From: Polyangia bacterium
Lineage (GTDB): Bacteria; Myxococcota_A; Polyangia; Nannocystales; Nannocystaceae
Assembly (NCBI GenBank): GCA_030430565.1
Contig: JAUIKS010000006.1
Coordinates: 248,001-312,000 of the forward strand
Direction: 5' to 3'
Length of the DNA: 64,000 nucleotides
Positions 29,381 through 42,175 of this stretch are shown piece by piece. The position numbers were made by a program, and so were the translations under genes. The notes under the pieces were generated by a model, which did not search any database, was not told where the DNA came from, and saw only the letters and a program-made list of their open reading frames with translations. Positions within the stretch are counted from its first letter, which is position 1, and each line of letters opens with the position of its first letter.

Positions 29381-30340
29381 ATGAAGCATCAGTCCCGAAG
29401 GCCATCTCCGTTCTGTCTCTCGAGCTACGCGGCCATGACGCTGCTGGTCCCCGCGATCGCGCTGCTCGGCGCGACGCCCGAGCCCACCACGAGCGCCCGG
29501 CGAGCGCCCACCGTGTGCGCGTCGCCGCAGCCGGGGCCGGCGCAGCCCGAGGCCACCGTCGCCGCCGAGCCGCGTGTGCAGGCGCCGATCGAGGGCCTGT
29601 GGCAGCGCTTCGACGGCGTCGCCGACGGCGACCCGATGCGCTTTTACTACTTCCACGACGGCGCGATGGGGCTCTATCGCTACGGCAAGGTCGGCTACAC
29701 CAACACGCACAGCTTCGACTACGCGGCCGACGGCGAGACGCTGTCGCTGCACTTCCGCAAGTCGGGCGAGCGCTACCGGCTGCGCTACCGCGTCGAGCGA
29801 GCGGACGGGCGCGAGTGGTTGGTGCTCCCCGACGACCCGCGCGAGGACGGCGAGACGCGCTACTTCCGGGTCGCGCGCGGCGGCCAGACGGCGCCGGCGA
29901 TCGACGATGACGCGGCGCGTGATTCGAAGCTCGCGCCGGCGGCGATCGGCGGGCGGCTGTGGGGCGACGAGCGCCGCTACGCGACCGGCGGGATGGGCTT
30001 CGTGATCTATCAGCTGCAGCACCAGAGCATCGACGGGCGCGGCGTGGGCTGGTTCCACCGCGGCGACTACGACGAGTGGACGACCGAGGCCTTCACCTAC
30101 CGACAGCAGGGCGACTCGATGGTCGTGATGTTCTCGGTGCGCGGCGAGGAGGCGGTCACGCCGATCTCGATCAGCGAGGTCGAGGACGACGACGGCGAGG
30201 CCCGCCGCGAGCTGACGCTGGCCGCGGACCCGCGGGACTTCTGGCGCGCGCACAGCTACCGCGACATGGGCCCGACCTTCGCCAGCGCGGGCTACCGCGA
30301 CGTCGTCGCCTGGGATCCGAGCTTCGCGGTGCGGCGCTGA
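29381..30340 (+). CDS. Secreted hypothetical protein
   Basis: 319 aa. A signal-peptide-like N-terminus (AAMTLLVPAIALLGA) is followed by a Pro/Thr-rich segment, then a beta-rich domain with two similar halves (GLWQRFDGVADGDPMRFYYF and later GRGVGWFHRGDYDEW). I do not recognise the family. AGGATTCGAGG lies just before the ATG, and TATGAT at 29291-29296 could be the -10. The stop overlaps the start of the dehydrogenase gene (ATGA), so they are co-translated. Confidence 0.6.
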   Translation: MKHQSRRPSPFCLSSYAAMTLLVPAIALLGATPEPTTSARRAPTVCASPQPGPAQPEATVAAEPRVQAPIEGLWQRFDGVADGDPMRFYYFHDGAMGLYRYGKVGYTNTHSFDYAADGETLSLHFRKSGERYRLRYRVERADGREWLVLPDDPREDGETRYFRVARGGQTAPAIDDDAARDSKLAPAAIGGRLWGDERRYATGGMGFVIYQLQHQSIDGRGVGWFHRGDYDEWTTEAFTYRQQGDSMVVMFSVRGEEAVTPISISEVEDDDGEARRELTLAADPRDFWRAHSYRDMGPTFASAGYRDVVAWDPSFAVRR

Positions 30341-31401
30341 TGCCCCCGACGCTCGAGGCGACGCTCGCCGAGTGGGACGGCGAGCAGGTCCTCCTGCGGC
30401 GTGATCACGAGACCGGCGCGTGGGCGATCATCGCAATTCACTCGACCGCGCTCGGGCCGGCCTGCGGCGGGACGCGGATGCGCGGCTACCCGAGCCTGCA
30501 GCGCGCCGTGGCGGACGCGCTCGCGCTGGCGGCGGGGATGACCTTAAAATTCGCGGCGGTCGACTTCGCGGCGGGCGGCGGGAAGGCGGTGATCTGGGCG
30601 CCGCCCGGGCTCACGCCCGAGGCGCGCGACGGGCTGCTGCGACGCCACGGGGAGCACATCAGGCGGCTCGGCGGGCTGTTTCGCACCGGGCCGGACGTCG
30701 GCACCAGCCCCCGCGACATGGACCTGATCGCCGAGCGCGGCGCGCCCTACGTGTTCTGTACGTCGAGCTCTGCGGGGGCCGAGGGCAGCGCGCCGCTGAC
30801 CGCGGTCGGCGTGTTCGCGGCGGTCGAGCTGCTGTGCGCGCGGGCGCGGGCGGACGGGGTGCGCGGGGCTCACGTCGCGGTCCAGGGCGTCGGGAGCGTG
30901 GGGCGTGATCTGGTCCGGCGGCTGCTCGAGGCCGGCGCGCGCGTGACGATCGCCGATGTCGACGCCGACGCCGCGGCGCGCTTCAGCGGTCGCGCGGGCG
31001 TCTCGATCGTGTCCGTCGACGCGCTGCTGACGACGGAGTGCGACGTGCTCTCGCCCTGCGCGCTCGGAGGTGTCCTGAGCGCCAGGACGATCGCGGGGCT
31101 GCGCTGTCGCGCGATCGCGGGCGCCGCCAACAACATGCTCGCCGCGCCGCAGGACGCCGCGCGCCTGCGCGAGCGCGGGATCCTGTACGCCCCCGACTTC
31201 CTGGTCAACATCGGCGGGGCGCTGGGGAACACCGGGATCGAGGCGTTGGGCTGGTCGAAGGAGCAGGCGGTGAGGCGCGTGCGCGCGGCCGTGCGCGACA
31301 ACCTCCGCGAGGTCATCGCGCGCGCCGAGCGGCGCGGGCGGACGACCGAGGAGGAGGCGCGGGCGCTCGCGCGGGCGCGCCTCCTTAAAGAAGGTACATG
31401 A
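30340..31401 (+). CDS. Leu/Glu/Phe/Val dehydrogenase family enzyme
   Basis: 353 aa, close in length to leucine dehydrogenases, which interconvert branched-chain amino and keto acids with NAD. Visible: PACGGTRMRGY, the catalytic GGGKAVIW Lys, GLFRTGPDVGTSPRDM, the nucleotide-binding AVQGVGSVGRDLV, and GAANNMLAAPQDA. The pattern fits the leucine/phenylalanine branch better than glutamate dehydrogenase. The start overlaps the preceding stop, linking it to the secreted protein. It converges on the kinase gene with a 19-nt gap. Confidence 0.87.
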   Translation: MPPTLEATLAEWDGEQVLLRRDHETGAWAIIAIHSTALGPACGGTRMRGYPSLQRAVADALALAAGMTLKFAAVDFAAGGGKAVIWAPPGLTPEARDGLLRRHGEHIRRLGGLFRTGPDVGTSPRDMDLIAERGAPYVFCTSSSAGAEGSAPLTAVGVFAAVELLCARARADGVRGAHVAVQGVGSVGRDLVRRLLEAGARVTIADVDADAAARFSGRAGVSIVSVDALLTTECDVLSPCALGGVLSARTIAGLRCRAIAGAANNMLAAPQDAARLRERGILYAPDFLVNIGGALGNTGIEALGWSKEQAVRRVRAAVRDNLREVIARAERRGRTTEEEARALARARLLKEGT

Positions 31402-31420
31402 CCGTGTAGTCAGCCACCGC

Positions 31421-34400
31421 TCAGCGGCCCTCGAGGCGCTTGATGCTCGCCTCGACCGTCTCGTTGCCCGGGTGGAAGTGGTTGTACTGCCGGTAGTACT
31501 TGAGCGCCTCTTTGATGTACGCGGCCTTCGTGGTGCCGGAGGCGGCGGCGGCGGCTTTCTCGGCGGTCTGCGCCGCGCCCAGCAGCGCGGAGCGGTTGCG
31601 CGGCGCGGCCCGCAGCGCGGCCCGGTAGTGGTTGAGCGCCGCCTTGGTGTCGCCGTTGCGCAGCGTGCCCTTGGCCATGCACACGCGCAGCTTGTGGTTG
31701 CGGCCCGCGCCCAGGTCGAAGGCCTTGAGCAGCTCGTCGAGGCCCGCGCGCGTGTTGTTCGACTTCACGAGGTTGCAGCCGCGGCGGATGAGCCTGTCGA
31801 TCTTCTCCTCCTTGTCGGAGGAGTCGCCGCCGGAGTCTGGCTCGCCGGAGTCTGGCTCGCCGGCGTCTGGCTCGCCCTCTGTCTCCCCAGTCTCGCCTGC
31901 GGTCGGATCGGCGGTCTCACCCGCGGTCAGCTCCGGCGCCGGGAGATCGGGCGGGCTCGCCGTGGCGCTCGCCGTGGCCTGATCGGGCGGGGGGAGATCG
32001 GGGGGCGGCTGCGGCGACGTCGTCGCCGGCGTCGCCGGCGTCGGCTCGGCGGTCGCGCTCGGGTCCCCCGTGGTCGCGCTCGCGGGCAGGCGCTGCTTGG
32101 TGTCGCCGGCGCTGGCGGGCGGCGCGCCGCCGGTCTCATCAATATGTCCCCCAGGACTGGTCGCGCAGGAGCGCGTCAGCAGCCAGATGAGCACCAGCGC
32201 CGCGACGATGAAGATCGCGATGAAGACGGCGTTGGAGCGCCCGCCCTCCTCGGCCTCGGCCTGCTCCGGGCGGCGCGAGGGCGTCTCGCGGGGCGTGACC
32301 GCGGCCCGCTCCCCGGAGGTCGCGGCCTTGCGCGGGCCCGAGAGGCTCGAGCGCGTCGCGGCCGAGAGCGCGGCGGCGGTCGAGACCTCGGTGTAGGGCG
32401 TCTCCTCGACCGTCGAGGGGTCGCGGCGCCGCGAGCTCGCGGCGTCCTCGGTGGTCTCGTTGAGCGACTCGTCGCGCGCGCCGTCGTCGGGTGATATGTC
32501 CGTTTGGACATGGTCCCCGGAGCGGCGCCGCGGCGCCGGCTGCTCGCCGGTGCGCGGCGCGTCGATCGCTCGTCGCACGCCCTGGATCGTCTGCTTGGGC
32601 TTCTCGGCGGAGAAGCCCGGGAGCCCGCGCCGCGGGGCGCCCTCGGCGGGGCGAGGCGCCGGCGTGAAGGTCGGGCGGCTCGGCGGCTTCGTGGCGACCC
32701 GCGCGGGCGTTGGCGCGGGCTCGGGCTCGGGCTCGGGCGCGTGCTCGACCTCGGCCTCGAGCGGCGGTTCGTCGTCGTCAATCGGGAACTCGAAGCTGCC
32801 GAGCGGTTCTTCCTCACCGCCCGCCGCGCCGACGGACTCGGGCGGCTCGGGCTCGGGCTCGTCGTCGTCCTGCAGCGAGAGGATCTTGCCGCCGTGCGCC
32901 ATCGAGCGCGCGGCCTCGACGATCGGGTCGTCCTCGGCGATGGTGAAGGCGGCGAGCGAGTCCTCGGGCGGCAGCGGCGGCGGCTGCACGCCCTCGTGCC
33001 AGGCCCTGTCGAGCGCCGTGCAGAAGGTCCCCGCGTCGGTGTAGCGCTGCTGCTTGTTCCACGAGACGGCGCGCTTGAGGACCTCCTTGACCGGCTCCGT
33101 GCACTCGAGCTCCGCGTCGATGAAGCGCCGCGCGTTGCGGACGACGTCCATCGAGAGGTCGTCCCCGTAGAGCCCGAAGATCGCGGTCATCGCCAGGCTG
33201 TAGACGTCGGCGGCGGCGTCGGCCTCCTTGGCCTCCCGCGTGACCTCGGGCGCCGTGTAGATGAACGAGCCGACCGCGCCGGTCTGCGTCGCGTTGCTCG
33301 TCGACGAGTCCGGCATGCGCACGAGATCGAAGTCGGTCAGGCGCGGCTCGCCGGAGGCGTCGAGCAGGATGTTGCTGGGCTTCACGTCGCGGTGGACGAG
33401 CCCGTGGCCGTGCGCGTGGGTGAGCGCCTTGCCGACCTGCAGGATGATCGGGAGGACCTTGTCCTCGGGCAGGAAGTGGCGGCGCACGGCGTCGCGGAAG
33501 TCGTAGCCCTCCACGTACTCCATCACGAAGTAGTAGTTGCCGCCCTCCTCGCCGTGCGGCTCGATCACGTGGACGATCGAGGGGTGGTCGAGCTGCGCCA
33601 TCGCCCGCGCGCCGCGGAAGAAGCGAGCGCGCCGCTTCTTGTCCTCGGCGAGGTGCGCGTGCAGGACCTTGATCGCGACCGAGCGGCGGTCTCGCTGACC
33701 GAGCGCCATCCAGACGGCGCCGAAGCCCCCCTGGCCGATCTTCTGCATCAGGCGGTAGGAGCCGGCGCCGAGCGTGTCGCCGGGCTTGAGCTGGCCGTTG
33801 TCCGCGCTCGACTTCTTGCCCTTGCGCGGGCGCGTGTGGCGGGTGAGCGAGAGCCGCCCGTCGCCGGAGAAGACCTGGCGGTACAGCTCGTTGCGGAACG
33901 GCTTGGCGCCGTTGGAGATGCCGGTGAGGCGCAGCTCGAGCTGCGCGTCCTCGTCGATCTCCTCGCCGTCGAGCAGCCGCCGGAAGCCGCCGAGCAGCTC
34001 ACGGTTGCCCGAGAGCAGCCGGTAGAGGTTCTCGAAGTGGACGTTGCGCGGCGCGTTCTCGACGATCGAGCCGACGATCTCCTCGACGTCCGCGCCCGAG
34101 ATCACCTCTTTGCCGTGGACCGCGACGCTCCACAGGTGCTCCAAGATCAGCTGGCAGAGGTACACCGATCCGCCGGTGTAGCGGAAGATGCTCGCGGGGA
34201 CATCCGGCGAGACGCGGGCGCCGGAGCTGCGCAGGTGCGCCGTGAGCGAGACGAGCTGGTCGGGCGAGAGCTCCTCGAGCTCGACCTCGATGCCGACGTT
34301 GAAGGGCGAGCGCTTGGGGTCCGAGATCAGCGTCGAGGGGTGCGCGGAGCCGGCGAGCACGAACTGCAGGCGCGAGAACAGCTTGTCGATCGCGCGGTTG

Positions 34401-34846
34401 TTGAAGAAGGTGCGGATCTTGCTGAAGAACTGCTCCTTGAAGGTCGCGGCGAGCAGGACGTCGATCTCGTCGACCATCACGACGAGGCGAGTGTCGCGCT
34501 GCTCGAGCCAGGCCCGGAAGGTGTCCTCGGGGTCTTGTCTGCGCAGGGGGTCACGGTCGAGCTTGCCGCTCTTGGCGACGCCGAGCAGGAACTCGTCCCA
34601 GAACTCGCGGTAGCTCTCGATGACGATCGGCGCGATGTCGATGAACGCGCAGGTGTACTCGGCGGGGTCGAGCGTCTTGATGGTGCGGATCAGCAGGCTC
34701 GACTTGCCGCTCTGGCGCGGCGCGACGATGTACGGGAAGCGCTGGTTGCGGGTGATCTCGCTCAGCAGCTCGTGGTCCGCCTTGCGCACCACGTAGGAGC
34801 GTCCGTCGAAGGTGCCCGCCGCCCTGTACGGGATCTCGGTGCTCAT
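31421..34846 (-). CDS. AAA ATPase-Ser/Thr kinase-TPR membrane fusion
   Basis: 1141 aa in four parts. Residues about 10-330 form an AAA_35-type ATPase: SYVVRKADHELL, Walker A APRQSGKSS at 42-50, Walker B VVMVDEID. Residues about 360-620 form a kinase: GQGGFGAVWMA, VAIKVL, HRDVKPSNIL, YTAPEV. The metal-binding DFG is DFD here (33326-33334). A Pro/Glu/Ser-rich segment, a transmembrane helix (AIFIVAALVLIWLL) and periplasmic TPR-like repeats follow. The ATPase probably controls the kinase by ligand- or ATP-driven switching. The start overlaps the phosphoesterase-like ORF (ATGA). Confidence 0.85.
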   Translation of the reverse strand: MSTEIPYRAAGTFDGRSYVVRKADHELLSEITRNQRFPYIVAPRQSGKSSLLIRTIKTLDPAEYTCAFIDIAPIVIESYREFWDEFLLGVAKSGKLDRDPLRRQDPEDTFRAWLEQRDTRLVVMVDEIDVLLAATFKEQFFSKIRTFFNNRAIDKLFSRLQFVLAGSAHPSTLISDPKRSPFNVGIEVELEELSPDQLVSLTAHLRSSGARVSPDVPASIFRYTGGSVYLCQLILEHLWSVAVHGKEVISGADVEEIVGSIVENAPRNVHFENLYRLLSGNRELLGGFRRLLDGEEIDEDAQLELRLTGISNGAKPFRNELYRQVFSGDGRLSLTRHTRPRKGKKSSADNGQLKPGDTLGAGSYRLMQKIGQGGFGAVWMALGQRDRRSVAIKVLHAHLAEDKKRRARFFRGARAMAQLDHPSIVHVIEPHGEEGGNYYFVMEYVEGYDFRDAVRRHFLPEDKVLPIILQVGKALTHAHGHGLVHRDVKPSNILLDASGEPRLTDFDLVRMPDSSTSNATQTGAVGSFIYTAPEVTREAKEADAAADVYSLAMTAIFGLYGDDLSMDVVRNARRFIDAELECTEPVKEVLKRAVSWNKQQRYTDAGTFCTALDRAWHEGVQPPPLPPEDSLAAFTIAEDDPIVEAARSMAHGGKILSLQDDDEPEPEPPESVGAAGGEEEPLGSFEFPIDDDEPPLEAEVEHAPEPEPEPAPTPARVATKPPSRPTFTPAPRPAEGAPRRGLPGFSAEKPKQTIQGVRRAIDAPRTGEQPAPRRRSGDHVQTDISPDDGARDESLNETTEDAASSRRRDPSTVEETPYTEVSTAAALSAATRSSLSGPRKAATSGERAAVTPRETPSRRPEQAEAEEGGRSNAVFIAIFIVAALVLIWLLTRSCATSPGGHIDETGGAPPASAGDTKQRLPASATTGDPSATAEPTPATPATTSPQPPPDLPPPDQATASATASPPDLPAPELTAGETADPTAGETGETEGEPDAGEPDSGEPDSGGDSSDKEEKIDRLIRRGCNLVKSNNTRAGLDELLKAFDLGAGRNHKLRVCMAKGTLRNGDTKAALNHYRAALRAAPRNRSALLGAAQTAEKAAAAASGTTKAAYIKEALKYYRQYNHFHPGNETVEASIKRLEGR
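31830..31874 (-). repeat. Three 15-bp coding tandem repeats
   Basis: Three 15-bp units (two identical, one with a single change) encode a Gly/Glu/Pro/Asp/Ser linker (EPDSG-type) between the kinase membrane helix and its TPR region. Confidence 0.8.
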
Positions 34847-35238
34847 CGATAGCTCCTCTCGTCCATAATTCGAGCTGACAGCGCCGCCTCGCTGTCGTCC
34901 CCGCGCGCGCAGTCCTCGTGCAGGCGCGCGCGCAGGGCCTGGGCCGCGTTCGGGCGGCCGCCGACCTGGCGGGTGATGTGTTCGCGGTGAAGTACGAGGC
35001 TCGTCCGAGCTGGCCCCGGGAGCATGTTGATCAGCTGCGCGAGGCCGCCGGAGATGACGACGGCCTGCGGCGCGGGGACGCCGTCATCGGCGTGCGCGGC
35101 GAGCTCCGCCTGCAGCGCGTTGAGCAGCTCCTCGTTGCTCACCTGATCGTCCCGCGTCCTGTGGATATCCGACAGGTGCAGGAGCGTCACGGCGTGTCGT
35201 CGCGTGGCCTCCATCTCGTCTACTGCGGCGCACACCAT
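34843..35238 (-). pseudogene. Truncated calcineurin-like phosphoesterase ORF
   Basis: About 131 aa. LLHLSDIH is the first metal-binding motif of calcineurin-like phosphoesterases, and AVVISGGLAQ aligns with the second motif (VVISGDLA). The key Asp is replaced by Gly, and the later GNH and GHxH motifs are absent. It is therefore a truncated, probably inactive remnant or a short regulatory derivative. Its stop overlaps the start of the ATPase-kinase gene (ATGA), so it may still matter for translation of that gene. Start at 35238 is supported by GAGAG; ATG 35214 is also possible. Confidence 0.55.
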
Positions 35239-35516
35239 AATACTCTCGCGGCGCGGCGCGCTGTGGACTTTCCTCCGGGGCACAGGCGCTCACGCTCGCG
35301 AGCGAAGTCGCATGTACATGAGAGCAGCTGCAGCGGCGCGCGCGACTTCTGTCCTTTCGGCCCGGTCCGGAGGCGCGCGCGGCTGGGGCGGAGGAGGGCA
35401 GCCGCGCAGCGAGTTCGCGGCGCGTGCGGACGCCTGCGCGGCGCCCCGCGGCGGACGCTCGCGGATCCGCGCGAGCGCGCGGGACAGGCCGCGTGGGAGC
35501 GCGCGCGCGACCGCTC

Positions 35517-36719
<1,203 letters not shown>

Positions 36720-36748
36720 AGGCTTAGGTCTCAAGCTGTTCGCGCGCG

Positions 36749-39415
<2,667 letters not shown>

Positions 39416-39711
39416 AGGCGCACCTCGTAGAGCGAGTTCGCACCAGCCTACCGTACTCGCGCGCGGCGTGTGGATTGAAGCCCGATCGAATCGTTGCGCG
39501 GCGCGCCCGCCTGTCGACCGCGAGACTCGTTTCGCGCGGCGGCGACACGCGATCGCGACGACGCGCGCGCGCGTGCTCTTGCGACGGTTGGCGAACCCAC
39601 GCGAGCGCGCGCTCGCGTGCTGACGCGTGCTCGCGCGAGCGGTGAGAGCGTGCCGCGTGCCTCAGCGATATCGCTCCCCGGGTTTCTGGGGACGTGGTAC
39701 GACGAATTCCA
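39416..39711. other. Divergent promoter region with 22-bp palindrome
   Basis: 296 nt between the S9 peptidase and the YbjN-like gene, rich in alternating CG words. No gene is credible. It contains the palindrome described separately. Confidence 0.4.
39598..39619. repeat. Perfect 22-bp palindrome
   Basis: CACGCGAGCGC at 39598-39608 is followed directly by its reverse complement at 39609-39619. It could be a cruciform or operator; the simple CG composition also makes chance plausible. Confidence 0.5.
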
Positions 39712-40200
39712 ATGCCGACGCTCTACGAGACGGTAAAGCGGTTCTTTGACGCTACAGACTGGGCCTATGACGAGCTCGGGGACGACATGCTTATGACGAG
39801 CTTCGGGGGTGGACGCGGTGAGTGGCACTGCGTCGCGCAGACCTCCGACGACACCCATCAGTTCGTGTTCTATTCGATCTTCCCCGACAGCGTGCCCGAT
39901 CGTCGTCGCGACCACGTGATGGAGTTTCTGACCCGCGTCAACTATGGGCTCGCGGTCGGGAACTTCGAGATCGATCTCGACGATGGGGAGGTCCGCTTTA
40001 AGACCTCGATCGACATCGAGGGCTCGGCGCTGACGCTCGAGCTGTGGCGGCACATCGTCTACCTCAACGTGACCACGATGGACACGTACTTCCACGGGGT
40101 CGCGGCGGTCGCGGAGGGCGAGTGCAGCGCGCGCGAGATGGTCGCGGCGATCGAGGCCGACGAGTTCTCGCCCGAGGGCATCGACAAGCTCGACAACTAG
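39712..40200 (+). CDS. YbjN-like (type III chaperone-fold) protein
   Basis: 162 aa. The body resembles YbjN/type III secretion-chaperone-fold proteins: YETVKRFFDATDWAYDE, VFYSIFPDSVPDRRRDHV, YGLAVGNFEIDLDDGEVRFK. YbjN-like proteins are small stress-linked regulators or chaperones; the precise role here is unknown. The ATG at 39712 begins the conserved helix; an upstream in-frame start at 39694 is less likely. It converges on a small lipoprotein gene. Confidence 0.72.
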   Translation: MPTLYETVKRFFDATDWAYDELGDDMLMTSFGGGRGEWHCVAQTSDDTHQFVFYSIFPDSVPDRRRDHVMEFLTRVNYGLAVGNFEIDLDDGEVRFKTSIDIEGSALTLELWRHIVYLNVTTMDTYFHGVAAVAEGECSAREMVAAIEADEFSPEGIDKLDN

Positions 40201-40230
40201 GCCGACTCGCCTGCCGGGCGTCTCGTTTCA

Positions 40231-40267
40231 CCGCCTCGCCCGCGACGAAGATCCCGGCGCGAGGCGG
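40231..40267. terminator. Stem-loop between convergent genes
   Basis: A perfect 9-bp stem, CCGCCTCGC at 40231-40239 with GCGAGGCGG at 40259-40267, loop 19 nt, lies between the YbjN-like and lipoprotein stops. No T tract follows, so termination strength is uncertain. Confidence 0.4.
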
Positions 40268-40271
40268 GCTG

Positions 40272-40673
40272 CTAGGGCGCGACGGCGGCCTGGATGCAGT
40301 CGAGCATCGCCTGGGTCTTCATGTTGCACTCCAGCGCCTTCTCGATGTCCTTCTCGCTGGGCTCCTCGGTTTCGAAGTCGGCGCAGATGTCGAAGCTGGC
40401 GAAGCAGCCCATGAAGTCGTCGAACTCGCTGCCGCAGCCGAGCTCGTCCGCGTAGGTCGATTGATCCTCGCAGTAGGCCGCGCAGTCGGTGACGGGGTTG
40501 CCCATGTCGTCGACGAAGCCGTAGTCGCCCAGCCTGTCGCAGCTCTTGGCGTCCTCGCAGATGCTGACGCAGGGGTCGCCGCAGCCCGCCGACGGCGTCG
40601 AGAGCGCGCCGAGCAGCATCGCGGCCGGGAGCAGCAGCAGGAGCTTGCGGGGGAGGCTGGGCTTTTTGGACAT
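40272..40673 (-). CDS. Small exported Cys-rich protein, paralogue 1
   Basis: 133 aa. The signal peptide (KLLLLLPAAMLLGALSTPSAGC) ends in a Cys that could be lipidated. The mature part has about ten Cys, e.g. CGDPCVSICEDAKSCD, CAAYCEDQ and CGSEFDDFMGC, and ends in MLDCIQAAVAP. The neighbouring upstream gene encodes a clear paralogue with the same plan. ACACAGGAAC precedes the ATG, as before the paralogue. The family is unknown; such proteins may be extracellular or surface-bound. Confidence 0.68.
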   Translation of the reverse strand: MSKKPSLPRKLLLLLPAAMLLGALSTPSAGCGDPCVSICEDAKSCDRLGDYGFVDDMGNPVTDCAAYCEDQSTYADELGCGSEFDDFMGCFASFDICADFETEEPSEKDIEKALECNMKTQAMLDCIQAAVAP

Positions 40674-40796
40674 GACTGATTGTTCCTGTGTCCGCGGGGC
40701 TTGTCGAGCGCCTCGCGAGCGAGGAAAAACGCCGACGAGTCCCCGATTGCGGGGGCCTCGCCGGCGCGTTGCGGTGAGCTCGGTGAGCTCGTTGTC

Positions 40797-41135
40797 TTAG
40801 GGGGTCACGGCCGCGGCCGCGCAGGTGACGTAGGCGGCGACCTTCTCGGCGCAGTCCTCGGTCACGTCGGCGGGATCACAGACGTCGCCGCCTCCGCAGG
40901 CCTTGTCCGTGTCGTCGTACTCGCTCTCGCAGCCCGCGTCGACGGCGACCTGGCGCTGCTCGTCGCAGGACGCCTGGCAGTCGAAGTCCTCGGGGACGGC
41001 CGAGCCCTCGCAGTCCTTGCTGTCCTCGCAGTTGCTGACGCAGCCGCCGCCGGCGTCACAGCCGGTGGGGGCGAGGACGCCGAGGAGCAGCGCGACGGGG
41101 GCGACGAGCATGAGGGTCTTGATGGTCTTGAACAT
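40797..41135 (-). CDS. Small exported Cys-rich protein, paralogue 2
   Basis: 112 aa. Signal peptide then GCDAGGGCVSNCEDSKDCE, CQASCDEQ, CESEYDDTDKAC and a CAAAAVTP end, matching the Cys spacing and tail of the downstream paralogue. A near-identical ribosome-site context (ACACAGGAAC) precedes both. The two genes are in tandem with a 123-nt gap, so they probably arose by local duplication and are co-expressed. Role unknown. Confidence 0.66.
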   Translation of the reverse strand: MFKTIKTLMLVAPVALLLGVLAPTGCDAGGGCVSNCEDSKDCEGSAVPEDFDCQASCDEQRQVAVDAGCESEYDDTDKACGGGDVCDPADVTEDCAEKVAAYVTCAAAAVTP

Positions 41136-41187
41136 GGTCTATGGTTCCTGTGTGGGTGTTTGGTTGGTGCTTTGTGTGAAGATGCCG

Positions 41188-42174
41188 TCAGCTGGCTGAC
41201 AGCGCTAGACCCTCGCGCTCGTCGAAATCGAGCGCGAGGTTGAGGTTCTGGAGCGCCTGAACAGCGGCGCCTTTACGGAGGTTATCGAGCGTTGCGATGA
41301 TGACGGCGCGACGACGTGTCGGGTCGACCGCGAAGCCCCCGAGGTAGACGCCATCGTTATTCGCAATATCGCGAACATGTGGGATTTCTCCCACGACGTG
41401 CACGAGCGGCTCACCCGCGTAGCGCTCGCGGTAGCGCGAGAGCAGCGACTCGCGGGAGCACGCGCGGGCGAGCGGGAGCGTGACGGTCAGGGTGATCCCC
41501 CGGAAGAAGCTCGCCACGTGCGGCGTGAAGTCGACCCGCCGGCCCAGCTGACGCGTGACCTCGCGCTCGTGGGTGTGATCGACGAGCGCGTAGGGCATGA
41601 GGTTGTTTGCGAGCTGCGCGGGATCGTTGCGCGGCGACGGGGTCGTGCCCGCGCCGCTGTAGCCGGAGACGCCGAACACCACCGGGGGGCCGTCGAGCAG
41701 CTCGATCGCGGGCGCGAGCGCGAGCTGCATCCCCGTGGCGTAGCAGCCCGGGTTGGCGATTCGTCGCGCGCGCCGGACCCGCGCGCGGGTCAGCTCGGGC
41801 AGGCCGTAGCACCAGTCGTCGTCAAAGCGGTGATCGGCGCTGAGATCGAGCAGGAGCGGATCGTCGTGGCGCGCGGTGATCGCGTCGACGAAGCGATCGC
41901 TGACGCCGTTGGGGAGCGCGAGCACCCAGGCGTCGACGGATCGCGCGGCCGCGCTGTCGGGGTCGAGGGACTCAAATCGAAGCTCGAGATCGACTCCGGC
42001 GACGTGCTCCGCGACGCGCTGACCGGCCAGCGCGCGCGAGCTGACGAAGGCCGGGCGCAGGCGCGGGTGCTGCGTCAGCAGGCCGAGGAGCTCGGCGCCG
42101 ACGTGGCCGCGGGCGCCGATAAGGCCCAGCGTGCGCGTTTGTTCGCGCGTGTCCGAAGGATCTGGTGAGTTCAT
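41188..42174 (-). CDS. argC: N-acetyl-gamma-glutamyl-phosphate reductase
   Basis: 328 aa, third step of arginine synthesis, reducing N-acetylglutamyl phosphate with NADPH. LGLIGARGHVGAELL is the Rossmann nucleotide motif, and NPGCYATGMQL contains the catalytic Cys that forms the acyl-enzyme. The length fits the family. The ATG at 42174 begins right before the nucleotide fold, and the stop of the kinase-synthase gene is 1 nt upstream, so the genes form one transcript. A palindrome GTCAGCTGGCTGAC overlaps the stop codon. Confidence 0.93.
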   Translation of the reverse strand: MNSPDPSDTREQTRTLGLIGARGHVGAELLGLLTQHPRLRPAFVSSRALAGQRVAEHVAGVDLELRFESLDPDSAAARSVDAWVLALPNGVSDRFVDAITARHDDPLLLDLSADHRFDDDWCYGLPELTRARVRRARRIANPGCYATGMQLALAPAIELLDGPPVVFGVSGYSGAGTTPSPRNDPAQLANNLMPYALVDHTHEREVTRQLGRRVDFTPHVASFFRGITLTVTLPLARACSRESLLSRYRERYAGEPLVHVVGEIPHVRDIANNDGVYLGGFAVDPTRRRAVIIATLDNLRKGAAVQALQNLNLALDFDEREGLALSAS

Positions 42175-42175
42175 C

